DNA of 64,000 bases from JACRLV01 sp045863555 (GCA_045863555.1 BTUU01000008.1:1-64000); one strand, 5' to 3'. Positions 41,801-50,505 are shown, numbered from the stretch's first letter. Made by a program: numbers and translations. The notes: a model not told the origin generated them from the sequence alone.

Positions 41801-41853
41801 TTCGCGGTCGCGGCCGCGGCCAGGACGCCGAGGCCCAATAGAAGATTCCTCAT
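38809..41853 (-). CDS. Large exported protein with DUF11 repeats and C-terminal dockerin-like segment
   Basis: A 1014-residue protein. Signal MRNLLLGLGVLAAAATANA is followed by a propeller-like N-terminal part (LAYNPNTGKLYGTRN, LDYNPADGMLYGADD). Two DUF11 (Ig-like) repeats follow at ~265-385 and ~390-505 (ITYTVTVTNNGPEPATGV and ADYTLTVGNAGPEDAAA). A long repetitive beta-rich region comes next, then a C-terminus with dockerin-type calcium loops: DVDFDNDCQIGLTDLSYLLANFG and DIDGDGDCDGDLNGLAQLLSRFG. Likely a cell-surface or secreted adhesive or matrix protein. SD AAGGGG precedes the ATG. It is monocistronic. Confidence 0.85.
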   Translation of the reverse strand: MRNLLLGLGVLAAAATANAQLVAGFDDTTAGVTTCYAWDFNNPGAGWQPLFSDRQVWGLAADDANGRLYIASNGNSLYYWDYSNLGTNTPPTLIGTFMYNGAAVNFVGLAYNPNTGKLYGTRNIATEAIYEINPLTAEATLLFTYAAADFSLDGLDYNPADGMLYGADDTATNNSGLFRIDIAAQTITFVTPYPAFQGASGDVDGLAIGELGGNVRAYFVIDNAGETGIYNLTTGQEETPMSNPWTTSEVFSGGAWAATLFAAPTGSDVRITKTDSPDPVVPPGGNITYTVTVTNNGPEPATGVAATDPLPENVTFVSVTPPGVFNNGTVSAAIGDLAVGASVSFDIVVTTQGAGPVSNTATVTSTSPDNNQTNNSATATTTVRNFQADLSVAIVDPADCSVPIGATADYTLTVGNAGPEDAAAAEIAIVLPANADFIGSNPPGTPVGNVLTLALGDILASGSSIVTMQLSPNAGPSLEVSATVTSTTEDPSGANNSDAESMLVAVAPPTSAAAKGVFSTVPTSPTSEVPGFAGLRFSDSGGIDRPFRSPNGQRWIVSADTDNATTAEDQMLMVGSGTSFAVVGQEGITLLAEGDAVGTFDTVQGINDAGQYTFSTNSNGATTTDEVIVKWDGSSLVTVAREGGGAAGTTTGLYGVTSGSATIAADGTVSFYTTLTGTTTTTDSALYTDDGATLLAWEGVTIPAGQDGGATFEWDEFDSGTTDGIGFFTNADASRWSATGDTTNTDTNNDKIAAVDGTVVIQENVILAGSGFGSGTDMVSPINYMHMESDGTWFAYGDNNDDQDWVLRNGAVIAATDTPIHTGSAELWDDAPYAQTYYFALGNTAGDYVVGGTTNAVDGNANAVIVLNGEMVLSRENDPVDLDANGVFDDGVYISVYRDDYAFMTTTELWIVARLRDEAEALCGAGDNDIGQALIRIPLPTTPPGCPNPGCDSGGIDVDFDNDCQIGLTDLSYLLANFGVTDCPEDMDIDGDGDCDGDLNGLAQLLSRFGNICN

Positions 41854-41911
41854 TTGATTCCCCTTCGCTGTGACGTGAAAACCGACACTCGTCGAGATCG
41901 ACGGAGCGCCG

Positions 41912-41960
41912 TAAAAACACAGGAACTCCTCGGCGGAGCTCGCCGGCCGCCGGTTCCTGT
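41912..41960 (-). terminator. Terminator downstream of nuoH
   Basis: Arms acaggaac (41919-41926) and gttcctgt (41953-41960) enclose a GC-rich secondary stem. On the minus strand they are followed by GTTTTTA (plus-strand aaaaa at 41913-41917). It lies about 80 bases after the nuoH stop and supports the nuo transcript ending at nuoH. Confidence 0.75.
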
Positions 41961-42037
41961 TACGCTATCAGATCACGCCGCCGGCTGCAACGGAGAATTC
42001 CCACCGGTCGATGAAAAGGTGCGTTTCGCGCCATGCG

Positions 42038-43402
42038 TTACCGGGGGGCGACCCGCACGTCCGGGAGGTTCCCCTGCCGCCCCGTAATGGGGTTCTGAGT
42101 CCGGGCGTTGAACCAGAGCGTGAATCCGATAACTGCCGCGTTGACACCGAACATGACGACCAGATACACGAGATTTCCGGCGAATCCCTTCTCCGGCTGA
42201 AGGCGGAAACCGGCCGCCGTCATCAGGATCGTCACGAGGACCATGATCATGCCGAGCGGCACGAGGCCCTTCCACGACAGCCGCATGAGCTGGTCAAAGC
42301 GGAAACGCGGCAGCGTCCAGCGGATGATCATGTAGAACGCGACGAAGCCGAGGATCTTCCCCCAGACGATGTTGAACTTGATCAGCGCCGCCCACCACGA
42401 GTTGTTATCCGCGAGGAACGTCACACCAGGCAGAATCGCCCACCCGCCCAGGAACAGAACGGTCATCAGAGCGCTGTTCGTGATCATGTGCGCATATTCG
42501 CCGAGGAAGAACAGAGCGAATTTCATCGACGAATATTCGGTGTGAAAGCCCGCGACGAGCTCCTGCTCGCACTCGGCCAGGTCGAACGGCGCCCGGTTCG
42601 TCTCCGCGAACGCCGTGATGAGCACGAGAATGAACGCGATCGGGTGCGCGAACGCGTTCCAGACGCCCGACTTCGCCTGTTGATCGACGATTTCCTCCAG
42701 CCGCAGCGTCCCGCTCGAGATCAGCAGGATCAGGATCCCGAGCCCGAGGGGAACTTCATAACTGAGCATCTGCGCGGCTGCGCGCATCCCGCCGAAGTGG
42801 GCGTACTTGTTATTGCTCGCCCATCCGGCCAGGACGACGCCGTAGACACTCATCGCACCGACCGCGAGCATGTAAAGAACGCCGATGTCGACCTGGGCAA
42901 CCTGCGTATGCACCACGGCCGGTGTCCCGTTCGGGTTCGTCCACGGCCATTCGATCGTCCCCGCCCAGGGGATCACCGCAAAGCCGACCAGCGCCACGAT
43001 GAACGCCAGGCAGGGGGCGAGGATGAACACCGGCTTCTCGACGTTCGCCGGGACGATGTCCTCTTTCAGCATGAACTTCAGGCCGTCGGCGATGGGCTGA
43101 AGAACTCCGCCCCAGCCGACGCGATTCGGCCCCTGCCGGTCCTGGATGTACGCGGAGAGCTTTCGCTCCGCCAGGATGCACGCGGCGCAAAGATGGATGA
43201 TCAGGAACAGGCTCAGCCCCATGATGATCATCGAAAACGCGAACTGAGAACTGAGGACCGGCTTGATGTATTCGCTGAAGACCATCCACGCGAGCGTGAG
43301 TCCGATCGGCGGCGCGATTAGCAGGACCGCCAGCGCGCCGAGGATGATGTGCTTCTTGCGAAACCAGACGAGCGAAACTTGCTGATCGATCTTCGGGACC
43401 AT
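42038..43402 (-). CDS. nuoH: NADH-quinone oxidoreductase subunit H
   Basis: A 454-residue membrane subunit of complex I, part of the quinone site. Many TM helices. Family signatures are AERKLSAYIQDRQGPNRVGWGGVLQPIADGLKFMLKEDIVP, and AETNRAPFDLAECEQELVAGFHTEYSSMKFALFFLGEYAHM. It is longer than the E. coli protein (325), mainly from extra hydrophilic loops. SD-like GCTGAGGA lies just before ATG 43402. It is the last gene of the visible nuo cluster. Confidence 0.97.
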   Translation of the reverse strand: MVPKIDQQVSLVWFRKKHIILGALAVLLIAPPIGLTLAWMVFSEYIKPVLSSQFAFSMIIMGLSLFLIIHLCAACILAERKLSAYIQDRQGPNRVGWGGVLQPIADGLKFMLKEDIVPANVEKPVFILAPCLAFIVALVGFAVIPWAGTIEWPWTNPNGTPAVVHTQVAQVDIGVLYMLAVGAMSVYGVVLAGWASNNKYAHFGGMRAAAQMLSYEVPLGLGILILLISSGTLRLEEIVDQQAKSGVWNAFAHPIAFILVLITAFAETNRAPFDLAECEQELVAGFHTEYSSMKFALFFLGEYAHMITNSALMTVLFLGGWAILPGVTFLADNNSWWAALIKFNIVWGKILGFVAFYMIIRWTLPRFRFDQLMRLSWKGLVPLGMIMVLVTILMTAAGFRLQPEKGFAGNLVYLVVMFGVNAAVIGFTLWFNARTQNPITGRQGNLPDVRVAPR

Positions 43403-43417
43403 TCCTCAGCCACCCTG

Positions 43418-45022
43418 TCAATGTGCGTATTCAGGCTCGACTCGCGGGATGTGAACCGCCGCGAATTCGCTCATCTCCGCCGCCATTTTCTCGCGCGTCT
43501 TGCCCGGGCGATAAAGGCCCGGCTCGCCAACGAGTTCGTGGAACAGCTGGCCGTCGGGTTTCACACCCTCCAGCGGGGGGATGCAGCGAGAGAATGGCTG
43601 GACGATGCCGTCGCAGTTCATGAACGAACCCTCGCGCTCCAGCCAGCTCGCCGAAGGCAGCTGCACCGCGGCGATGGCGTCGAGCTTGGAACCGAAGAGA
43701 TCGTGAACGACGAGGGTCGCAATCTTCCCCAGTGCCGCGGCGACCTTGTCATTCGCCCAGTCGCCCGAGGGATAGCCGCCCGTCACATACGCCGCGTGAA
43801 ACTCACCCGCGCCGGCCTTGGTCAGAAACTCGTCGAATCCGATCACCGTGCCGCCGGCCTGCTTGAGAATCCGTTCGACGCCGGCTCGATTGGGGCACTT
43901 TTCGGCCTTGATGACGAAGCCCTTGGGGAATTTCTCATCCTGCCCGACGACAGGCACAAAACCGAGCACCAGGCGAGCCCCCGGCGCGATCCTCCGGATG
44001 TACCGCACGAGCAGCCAGGCCTCCTCGTTGCTGAGGAAGGGGCTGATGACGGCGGCGACCCGCGCGCCGTTGTCAGCGGCCGCGGCCTTGTCCAGGCGGG
44101 CGGCGAGGACTGCCGGGATGTCCTCCCACCGGGCGTTTTCCCAGTCGCTGCCGCGCCGCACACGCGGCTGGTTGAGCCGATTCGGGTTGTGGATGTACTT
44201 CCAGCCGAAACGGCCCTCGTCGCAAATCCACCACTCGTTGACCTTTTCGTTGAACCGCGGCCGCAGGCGGTAGACGGTCGTGTCGTTGCGATCGACCTTC
44301 ACCGTGCACCCGCGTGAGCAGCCGGCACAGACCGAGTTCCCCTCTTCGAGGAACCAGACGCGCTGCTGGAAGAGAAAGTCCTTGCTCAGCAGGCAGCCGA
44401 CGGGGCAGAGGTCGACGACGTTGCCCTGGAGCTTGTTGTCGAGCGGCGCACCCGGGAACACGTCGATCTCTCCGCGGCTGCCTCGCTCGACGACCGCGAG
44501 TTCCGCATCGCCGGCGACTTCATCGCAGAAGCGGACGCAGCGTGTGCAGAGAACGCAGCGGTCCTGGTAGAGGAGCGTCTTGGGCCCGATGTCCTTCTTC
44601 GGGTTCTTGGTCTTCTCTTCGACCATCCGGCTCGTCGCGTTGCCGAACCGTTCGCTGTAATCCTGCAAGTAACACTCGCCCGCCTTGTCGCACACCGGAC
44701 AGTCGAGCGGGTGGTTCAGCAGGTAGTACTCCATCGTGTGCTTCTGGTTCTGCTTCACGAAGTCGGAGTTGAACCGCACCTCCATGCCCTCCTTCACCAT
44801 CGTCTGGCAGGAAGGCAGCAGCTTGTTCGTCCAGACCATTTCCTTGGTCTGGGGGTGCGGCATCTTCATTTCCATCAGGCAGAGCCGGCAGCTCGCGACG
44901 ATGGACAGGCCGGGGTGGTAGCAGTAGTGCGGCACGTCGAGGCCCGCCTCGATCGCGGCCTGCAACACCGGCACGCCCTCGCGGCACTCCATTTCCTTCC
45001 CGTCAACGATGATCTTCGGCAT
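43418..45022 (-). CDS. nuoG: NADH-quinone oxidoreductase subunit G
   Basis: A 534-residue iron-sulfur subunit. An N-terminal [2Fe-2S] ferredoxin domain has Cys ligands in HYCYHPGL...ASCRLC...LLPSCQ. Then come the HxxxCxxCxxxxxC site (HPLDCPVCDKAGEC) and the 4Fe-4S site CVLCTRCVRFC...CPVGC. A molybdopterin-type extra cluster (CAGCSRGC...WWICDEG) is also present. The C-terminal region is much shorter than E. coli NuoG (908 residues). It sits between nuoF and nuoH on the same strand. Confidence 0.96.
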   Translation of the reverse strand: MPKIIVDGKEMECREGVPVLQAAIEAGLDVPHYCYHPGLSIVASCRLCLMEMKMPHPQTKEMVWTNKLLPSCQTMVKEGMEVRFNSDFVKQNQKHTMEYYLLNHPLDCPVCDKAGECYLQDYSERFGNATSRMVEEKTKNPKKDIGPKTLLYQDRCVLCTRCVRFCDEVAGDAELAVVERGSRGEIDVFPGAPLDNKLQGNVVDLCPVGCLLSKDFLFQQRVWFLEEGNSVCAGCSRGCTVKVDRNDTTVYRLRPRFNEKVNEWWICDEGRFGWKYIHNPNRLNQPRVRRGSDWENARWEDIPAVLAARLDKAAAADNGARVAAVISPFLSNEEAWLLVRYIRRIAPGARLVLGFVPVVGQDEKFPKGFVIKAEKCPNRAGVERILKQAGGTVIGFDEFLTKAGAGEFHAAYVTGGYPSGDWANDKVAAALGKIATLVVHDLFGSKLDAIAAVQLPSASWLEREGSFMNCDGIVQPFSRCIPPLEGVKPDGQLFHELVGEPGLYRPGKTREKMAAEMSEFAAVHIPRVEPEYAH

Positions 45023-45040
45023 GGCCTACCTTGCACGCTA

Positions 45041-45076
45041 GCCCAGCCGCCATCGGCTGGGGTGGGCTCAGCCCAC
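45041..45076. repeat. Two back-to-back inverted repeats between nuoF and nuoG
   Basis: cccagccg (45042-45049) pairs with cggctggg (45054-45061); gtgggct (45062-45068) pairs with agcccac (45070-45076). They sit in the 93-base nuoF-nuoG gap without a U tract, so they are probably an intergenic repeat or mRNA hairpin, not a terminator. Confidence 0.6.
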
Positions 45077-45115
45077 CATGTTCCGCCATTCGACCGCCGA
45101 CCTGTCAGTCAGCCG

Positions 45116-46564
45116 CTACTTCTGAACGCCGGCGTAATGCTCGTACGACATCGTCCCCAGGTCATTCCGCAGCGCCCGACCGCCGAGGATCGGCAGGTCG
45201 TACGCCGCCGGATTGACCCGCTTGATGGCCTCTTCCGCCGCGCCGGGTTTCTGGGCCGCGATGTGCCGTTCAAACTCCGGCCGGAATTTCTGCACCAGCG
45301 TCCGGATCGGGAAGACAGCCCCGTCCGGAAGGCCGCAGATCGACATCCCCGGCATCATCCCCATGTTCTCGGTCACTTCCGCGAGAATGTCGAGATCGAC
45401 CGATCGCCCCGCGCCCGCGAGGATCCGCCTGGCGATCTTGTACATCCACATCGTGCCCTCGCGGCACTGCGTGCACTGCCCGCACGACTCCATCGCATAG
45501 AACCGCGCGATGTTGTGCAGCACGTCGCGAATGTCGGCGTCCTCGGGCACGACCACCGCCGCGGCCGTCCCGAGGCCGAGCAGGCCGTAGCGCCGGACGT
45601 CGTCAAAATCGAGCTTGCAGTCGAGTTCGTCGAAATCCTTCTTCGGATCGACCGCGCTGTCCGCGTTCTTCGGAAACAGATCTCCGCGGAGGACGCCCAT
45701 CGACAGCCCGCCGGGGAAGACGGCTTTCACCTTCTTGCCGCCCCGCATGCCGCCGCCGAAGTCCGGACTGTAGACGAGATCGCGGACGCTGATGCCCAGC
45801 GGGGCCTCATAGCAGCCCGGCTTATTCACGGGGCCGCTGATGCAGTACATCTTCGTGCCGTGCGAGCCCTTGGGGCCCAGGCCGAGCCACCAGTCTACGC
45901 CGCGCGTCAGAATGTGCGGCAGCACCGCCAGCGTCTCGACGTTGTTCACGACCGTCGGCTTGCGAAACGCGCCCTCGACCGCCGGGAACGGCGGCTTGAT
46001 CCGCGGCCAGCCGCGCTTGCCTTCGAGGCTCTCGATCAGTCCCGTCTCCTCGCCGCAGACGTACGCGCCCGCGCCGCGGTGGATGTAGCACTCGAGGTCG
46101 TACCCGCTGCCGAGAATGTTCCTGCCGAAATAACCGGCCGCGTACGCTTCCTCGACCGCTTTCTGAAGGACGTGGAACTGCTCGGTGAACTCGCCCCGCA
46201 TGTAAATGTACGCGACAGTCGCCTTCGTCGCGTACCCGGCGATCAGGATGCCTTCGAGCAACATGTGCGGATCGTGTTCGATCGTGACCCGGTTGCAGAA
46301 CGTCGGCGGCTCGGATTCGTCGGCGTTGACGCAGAGATACGTGATTTCGCGATTCGGCGGCAGAAACGACCACTTCACGCCCGCCGGAAAGCCCGCGCCA
46401 CCGCGGCCGCGGACGTTGGCCTTCTTGACGAGGTCGATCAGTTCCTCGCGCTTCATCTTGAGCGCCATGTCAGCGCCCTTGTAGCCGCCCGAGTCCTTAT
46501 AGACGCTCAGCGACGTGCTGCCGGGCACGCCGACGTTTCGCATCAGTATCCGTTCGTAGCCCAT
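45116..46564 (-). CDS. nuoF: NADH-quinone oxidoreductase subunit F
   Basis: A 482-residue NADH/FMN/4Fe-4S subunit of complex I. It has an NADH/FMN-binding GRGGAGFPAGVKWSF, a variant NADESEPPTFCNR (usually SEPGTFKDR), GAGAYVCGEETGLIESLEG, and the N3 cluster Cys residues SCGQCTQCREG plus the distant SICGLPDG. ATG 46564 lies 42 bases past the nuoE stop. Functional despite the small variation in the nucleotide loop. Confidence 0.97.
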   Translation of the reverse strand: MGYERILMRNVGVPGSTSLSVYKDSGGYKGADMALKMKREELIDLVKKANVRGRGGAGFPAGVKWSFLPPNREITYLCVNADESEPPTFCNRVTIEHDPHMLLEGILIAGYATKATVAYIYMRGEFTEQFHVLQKAVEEAYAAGYFGRNILGSGYDLECYIHRGAGAYVCGEETGLIESLEGKRGWPRIKPPFPAVEGAFRKPTVVNNVETLAVLPHILTRGVDWWLGLGPKGSHGTKMYCISGPVNKPGCYEAPLGISVRDLVYSPDFGGGMRGGKKVKAVFPGGLSMGVLRGDLFPKNADSAVDPKKDFDELDCKLDFDDVRRYGLLGLGTAAAVVVPEDADIRDVLHNIARFYAMESCGQCTQCREGTMWMYKIARRILAGAGRSVDLDILAEVTENMGMMPGMSICGLPDGAVFPIRTLVQKFRPEFERHIAAQKPGAAEEAIKRVNPAAYDLPILGGRALRNDLGTMSYEHYAGVQK

Positions 46565-46606
46565 GCTCAGTTCACCGCTTCCGTCGGGCCGTCATCCACC
46601 CGTGCT

Positions 46607-47197
46607 TCAATGCTGCCCCGTCGCCCGGTTCTTCACCGGCGCGTCAAACAGATCGCTCCGCGGCATCGTCAGTTCGTCGCTCTTCGGGTCCGCCAGGATC
46701 CTGTCCAGATCCTCCGGTCTCACGCACTTGTGCATCTTCTCGTTGACCATCAGGCACGGCGCGTGGTCGCACGCCGCGAGGCACTCTTCCGTCATGAACG
46801 AGAATTTGCCGTCAGGCGTCGTTTCGTGATCGCCGATGCCGAGCTTCTTTTCGATCGCCGCGCGCAGCTCCTTGCCGCCCATCAGTTCGCAGCTGATCGA
46901 CCGGCAGAGCATCAGCACTTTCTCGCCGCGCGGGTGCGTCCAGAAGTGCGTATAGAAGCTGACGACATCGAGCACCTGCACGGGCGTGATCTCGAGCAGA
47001 TCCGCAATCTCGCGCATGGCCCGCAGCGAGCAGTACCCGATCTCGTCCTGGGCGATGTGCAGCGCCGGCAGCAGCGCCGCCCGCTTCGTCGGGTAGCGCG
47101 GGAAAAAGGACTTGATTTTCTCTTTTGTCGCGTCGCTCAGGCCCGGACCGAGCTTCTCCTCGGGGACCGTGTTGCGGTCGATCGCCTTCCAGCTCAC
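46607..47197 (-). CDS. nuoE: NADH-quinone oxidoreductase subunit E
   Basis: A 196-residue thioredoxin-fold subunit carrying a [2Fe-2S] cluster. Ligands are C-x4-C (CRSISC) and C-x3-C (CLAAC) in the expected order. The N-terminal helical segment LLPALHIAQDEIGYCSLRAMREIADLLEI is typical. The start is GTG 47197, with GGGAGA upstream. First gene of the visible nuoE-nuoF-nuoG-nuoH run. A ~30-residue C-terminal tail is longer than usual. Confidence 0.96.
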   Translation of the reverse strand: MSWKAIDRNTVPEEKLGPGLSDATKEKIKSFFPRYPTKRAALLPALHIAQDEIGYCSLRAMREIADLLEITPVQVLDVVSFYTHFWTHPRGEKVLMLCRSISCELMGGKELRAAIEKKLGIGDHETTPDGKFSFMTEECLAACDHAPCLMVNEKMHKCVRPEDLDRILADPKSDELTMPRSDLFDAPVKNRATGQH

Positions 47198-47416
47198 CCG
47201 CCGTCTCCCACCAGCAAAACCGCCAAATCGCGTCCCCGAACCGGTTGGAATCGCCGATTCAGGTGCTGCGGCTCACCGCGCCGATTCAAGACGAAAGAGG
47301 ATAGCCGAACACGTCGAATCGGTCCAAGCCGCGGCCGTCGATCACGCCCGTTCAATCTCGGGTACACTCCGCAGAATCGCCGGCCCGTCGCGCCGGCGAG
47401 AGGCAGGGATGCCAGC

Positions 47417-48475
47417 ATGCCCACGACCACAGCCGCCAAGACGCGGGTTGCCGCGCTGACGACGAGCCCCGCGTTTTCTGTGTCGCTCGCGGCGTTTCAC
47501 GTCTATCAGAACGTTGAGTGCGGGGCTTCGCCGCGCACGATTGAGGCCTACCGGCGGGATCTGACGCGATTCGGCGATTTCCTGCGCCGCCGCGGAGTCG
47601 ACGATTGGTCCGCAATCGCCCCGGGCGACGTCCAGGCTCACCTGATCGAACTGACCCGAGCCGGCCTGAAGGAATCGTCGATCGCCCGGCATCTGGTTGC
47701 GGTGCGGATGTGGCTCCGGTGGCTGCTGACCACCCGCCGGATTCCCGACGATCTCACGTCGATGATCGAGATGCCCAAGCGCTGGCGGCGGCTGCCGGAA
47801 GTCCTCAACCTTGATCGAACGGTCGAACTCGTGACCTCGCCCGAGCCGGACGCCGAGCTGGGGCTCCGTGACCGGGCGATCCTCGAGTTGTTCTACTCGA
47901 GCGGCCTCCGTGTCAGCGAACTGTGCGGCCTGGCAATGCGCGACCTGAATCTGAAAGCCGGGTTCGTGCGCTGCATGGGCAAGGGGCGGAAGGAGCGCGT
48001 CGTCCCTGTCGGGGGAAAGGCCCGCGACGCGATCGAAAGCTATTGCGAACACTGCCGGCCGGCGCTGGTGGCCCGGGCGGTCAAGGCAGGGCGCGTCAGC
48101 CTACCGATCTCGAAGCACGCCGCCGCGGTGATGCCGCTCTTCCTCAGCCGGACAGGGGGGCCGATCGAACGCACCGCGGTCTGGCGAATGGTCCGGCGCG
48201 AAGCGGCACGGCGCGGAATCTCCGGCAAGGTGAGCCCGCACACGCTGCGCCACAGCTTCGCCACCCATCTGCTCGAAGGCGGCGCGGATCTCCGCATCGT
48301 TCAGGAGCTTCTCGGCCACGCGAGCGTGGCGACGACCGAAATCTACACGCATGTCCAGACGCGCCGGCTCAAGGATGTCCATGCACGGCACCATCCGCAC
48401 GGCCGCGAGCGGCGTCGGGACGTCGCCGGCGAGTATCGCGACGCGCCCGTTGACGCGGAGGCGGGGTCGACATGA
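47417..48475 (+). CDS. xerD: Tyrosine site-specific recombinase (XerC/XerD type)
   Basis: A 352-residue protein. The N-terminal SAM-like DNA-binding domain (FHVYQNVECGASPRTIEAYRRDLTRFGDFLRRRG) and the C-terminal catalytic domain are complete: R165 (GLRVSEL), K189, H275-xx-R278 (HTLRHSFATHLL), H301 (LLGHAS) and Tyr310 (TTEIYTHV). It is likely the chromosome-dimer recombinase, since it is close to Xer length and sits between core genes, with no phage or integron context; XerC versus XerD is not certain. ATG 47417 was preferred, preceded by GGCAGGG. Its stop overlaps the acetyltransferase start. Confidence 0.88.
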   Translation: MPTTTAAKTRVAALTTSPAFSVSLAAFHVYQNVECGASPRTIEAYRRDLTRFGDFLRRRGVDDWSAIAPGDVQAHLIELTRAGLKESSIARHLVAVRMWLRWLLTTRRIPDDLTSMIEMPKRWRRLPEVLNLDRTVELVTSPEPDAELGLRDRAILELFYSSGLRVSELCGLAMRDLNLKAGFVRCMGKGRKERVVPVGGKARDAIESYCEHCRPALVARAVKAGRVSLPISKHAAAVMPLFLSRTGGPIERTAVWRMVRREAARRGISGKVSPHTLRHSFATHLLEGGADLRIVQELLGHASVATTEIYTHVQTRRLKDVHARHHPHGRERRRDVAGEYRDAPVDAEAGST

Positions 48476-49371
48476 CGATTCATCTGCGAGAGGCGACCCC
48501 CGAGGATCTCGCCGCGTTGCATGCACTGGCGTCGCGCTCTCTCCCATTCGATCGATTCAGCCCGGATCTGCTTGCAGAAAAACTGCTGCCCTCGCCCGGA
48601 CGCCCCGGCTGGCGGACCCGCACGCTCGTCGCCGTGGACGGCAGCTCCACCATCGGGTTCATGCAGTCGATCATCCGGGACGAGCCCGTCAAATGCTGGG
48701 CGGGTATGTTCGCGGTCGCTCCGGAGCGGCGCAGACAAGGGATCGGCCGGCAGCTTTACGGTGCCGTCTCCGCGGAATGGCCGGCCGGCGCAGAGAGCGA
48801 AATCCTCGCGGTTCCCGGAAACTACTTCCACCCCGGCATCGACCCCCGCTACACTGAGGCACTCTGCTTTGTCGAGTCGCTCGGTTACTCCCGGTTCAAG
48901 GATTGCGCAAACCTGATCGCTCCCCTCGATTGCGAGTTTGACACAGCGGGTGAAGTCGCCCGGCTCGCACGCGAGGGAATCACGATCCGCCGCGCGGCGC
49001 CGTCGGATGGCGCGCTGCTGGCCGCGTTCTTCGGACGCGATTTTGGTGAAGACTGGAGATACGAAGCCGCGCTGGGACTGGCGAACTCGCCCCCGTCCCT
49101 CCATCTCGCGATCCAGCGCGGCGAGATCATCGGCTTCTCCGCCCACTCGACCCAGAATCGCGAATGGGGCTTTTTCGGGCCAATGGGCACCACGCCGGCC
49201 GCACGCGGCAAGGGTGTAGGGCGGGTGGTGCTATGGCTTTGCCTGAACGACTTGCGAGCGGCCGGTCATCGCACGGCGGTCATCCCGTGGGTCGGCCCGA
49301 TCTCGTTCTACCATCGCTGGGCCGGCGCACGCGTTGAGCGCGTCTTCTGGCGCTACCGCCGCGGGGGCTGA
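48472..49371 (+). CDS. Tandem GNAT-family acetyltransferase
   Basis: A 299-residue protein with two GNAT-like halves. The first half (to ~150) has the acetyl-CoA motif RRRQGIGRQLYGAV. The second half (to the end) has ARGKGVGRVVLWLCLNDLRAAGH; FYHRWAGARVERVFWRYR is a GNAT C-terminal strand. The start ATG overlaps the recombinase stop (ATGA), so the two are translationally coupled. Acetyl acceptor unknown. Its stop abuts the selenoprotein gene on the other strand without any gap. Confidence 0.82.
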   Translation: MTIHLREATPEDLAALHALASRSLPFDRFSPDLLAEKLLPSPGRPGWRTRTLVAVDGSSTIGFMQSIIRDEPVKCWAGMFAVAPERRRQGIGRQLYGAVSAEWPAGAESEILAVPGNYFHPGIDPRYTEALCFVESLGYSRFKDCANLIAPLDCEFDTAGEVARLAREGITIRRAAPSDGALLAAFFGRDFGEDWRYEAALGLANSPPSLHLAIQRGEIIGFSAHSTQNREWGFFGPMGTTPAARGKGVGRVVLWLCLNDLRAAGHRTAVIPWVGPISFYHRWAGARVERVFWRYRRGG

Positions 49372-50505
49372 TCAGGGCTTCCCGGTCTTCGGTTTCTCGC
49401 CGCCTCCGGCCGGCTTTTTCAACTCCTCAGCCAGGCGTTCCTCGATGCCGCCATGTCCCTCGGCCACGATCAGACCCTCTGGGTTGATCAGGAAGGCCGT
49501 CGGATACCCGCGGATCTGCCAGTCGCGATTGAACTGCCCCGACTTGTCCATCAGGATCGGGAACGGGAAGCGGGCGATCGACCACCGCTGGAGCAGCGGC
49601 TTGAGCTTGGGTTCCAGTTCAGCGATCGTGTCGACGCCTCCGCCGCCGTGCATCGTCAGAATGACAAAGCGGCTCTTGTCCTTTTCATGGTCTTTCGCGA
49701 ATTTGAACAGGGCCGGCAAACTGCGGCCAGTGCAGGGCCCTCACCAGAATCCCCACACTTCGAGAAAGACCCACTTGCCCTTGTAGTCCTCGAGCTTGAC
49801 CGACTTCGCGACGCCGACGGAGTCGGTAACGGTCAGCTTGGGCGGCTTGCGGCCGGCCGGCGGAGCCTCGCCGGTGTTCTCGTTCGTGGGCGACGCGGCT
49901 TTGTCCGACTCCCGCCGCAGCGCGAGCTTGCCCAGATCGTGCGTCGTCTTCTTCTCCGGAAGTGCGACGGCCCGGGCTTCTCGATTCCCGCCCTCGCACT
50001 CCAGGGCGATCAGAAATTCACCCGGCGGGAGTTTGACCGCGAAGCGCTTCTTCGCGGCAAGCTCGATCCGGACGATCTCGTACTCCCGCGACGTCTTTAC
50101 GATCATCTCGACCGTGTCAGGCCTCGAGCTGAGCGTCGAAACGTCGAACGTGCCGTTGACCGTGAGCGTTTTGTCGAGCGCGATCTTCACGGTCTGCGAC
50201 TTCTCGTCCGCCGCGATCTCGGCATAGCCCATGTTACGCCGGGCTTTGTCCATCGCGACGAGCACGATCGGCTTGCCGTCGACCAGATCCAGCTCGATTT
50301 CGAACGAGCCGTCCTTGCCGCTGGTCACGGAGTGGCCGGCCTCGAACTTCTTCTCCGTCCCCGCCCAGCGCACGCCGACGGTGACGTCCTTCATGGCCTT
50401 CCCGCGGGCGTCCACGATCGTGCCGGCGACCTGAACTTTCTCCGCGAGCGCGGCGGCCGACAGCAGCGTCGACAGGACCGCGATCACGATGTACGAACGC
50501 CGCAT
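49372..50505 (-). CDS. Exported TlpA/thioredoxin-like selenoprotein (in-frame UGA = Sec255), copy 2
   Basis: Read through UGA, this is a 377-residue protein. Signal MRRSYIVIAVLSTLLSAAALA; an N-terminal carboxypeptidase-regulatory-like beta domain (VAGTIVDARGKAMKDVTVGVRW) and a second beta region; then a thioredoxin-like domain opening at GKWVFLEVWGFW. The codon after this Trp is TGA (49741-49743). It is followed in frame by GPCTGRSLPALFKF, then MHGGGGVDTIAEL and the cis-Pro GYPTAFLI, so the active site reads W-U-G-P-C. Both halves are in one frame and total normal length. A hairpin with loop AGUUU lies 18 nt after the UGA. It follows its paralogue by 3 bases in an operon. Selenocysteine insertion is inferred; the sequence shows the UGA and hairpin. 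Confidence 0.85.
49711..49743 (-). promoter_or_regulatory. UGA (Sec) codon and candidate bacterial SECIS hairpin, copy 2
   Basis: On the minus strand, UGA (49743-49741) is followed 12 nt later by GGCCGC (49728-49723), loop AGUUU (49722-49718), then GC and GGCC with one bulged C (49717-49711): a 6-bp stem. The loop starts 19 nt after the UGA and has G at its second position, matching the known bacterial SECIS geometry (loop about 16-37 nt downstream, G early in the loop). Confidence 0.7.

Noticed and set aside
45041..45076. Terminator between nuoF and nuoG
   Set aside because: No U tract on the minus strand and it lies inside an otherwise continuous nuo run.
44711..47416. Long open frame upstream of the recombinase
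   Set aside because: It is antisense to nuoE, nuoF and nuoG; the recombinase begins at ATG 47417.
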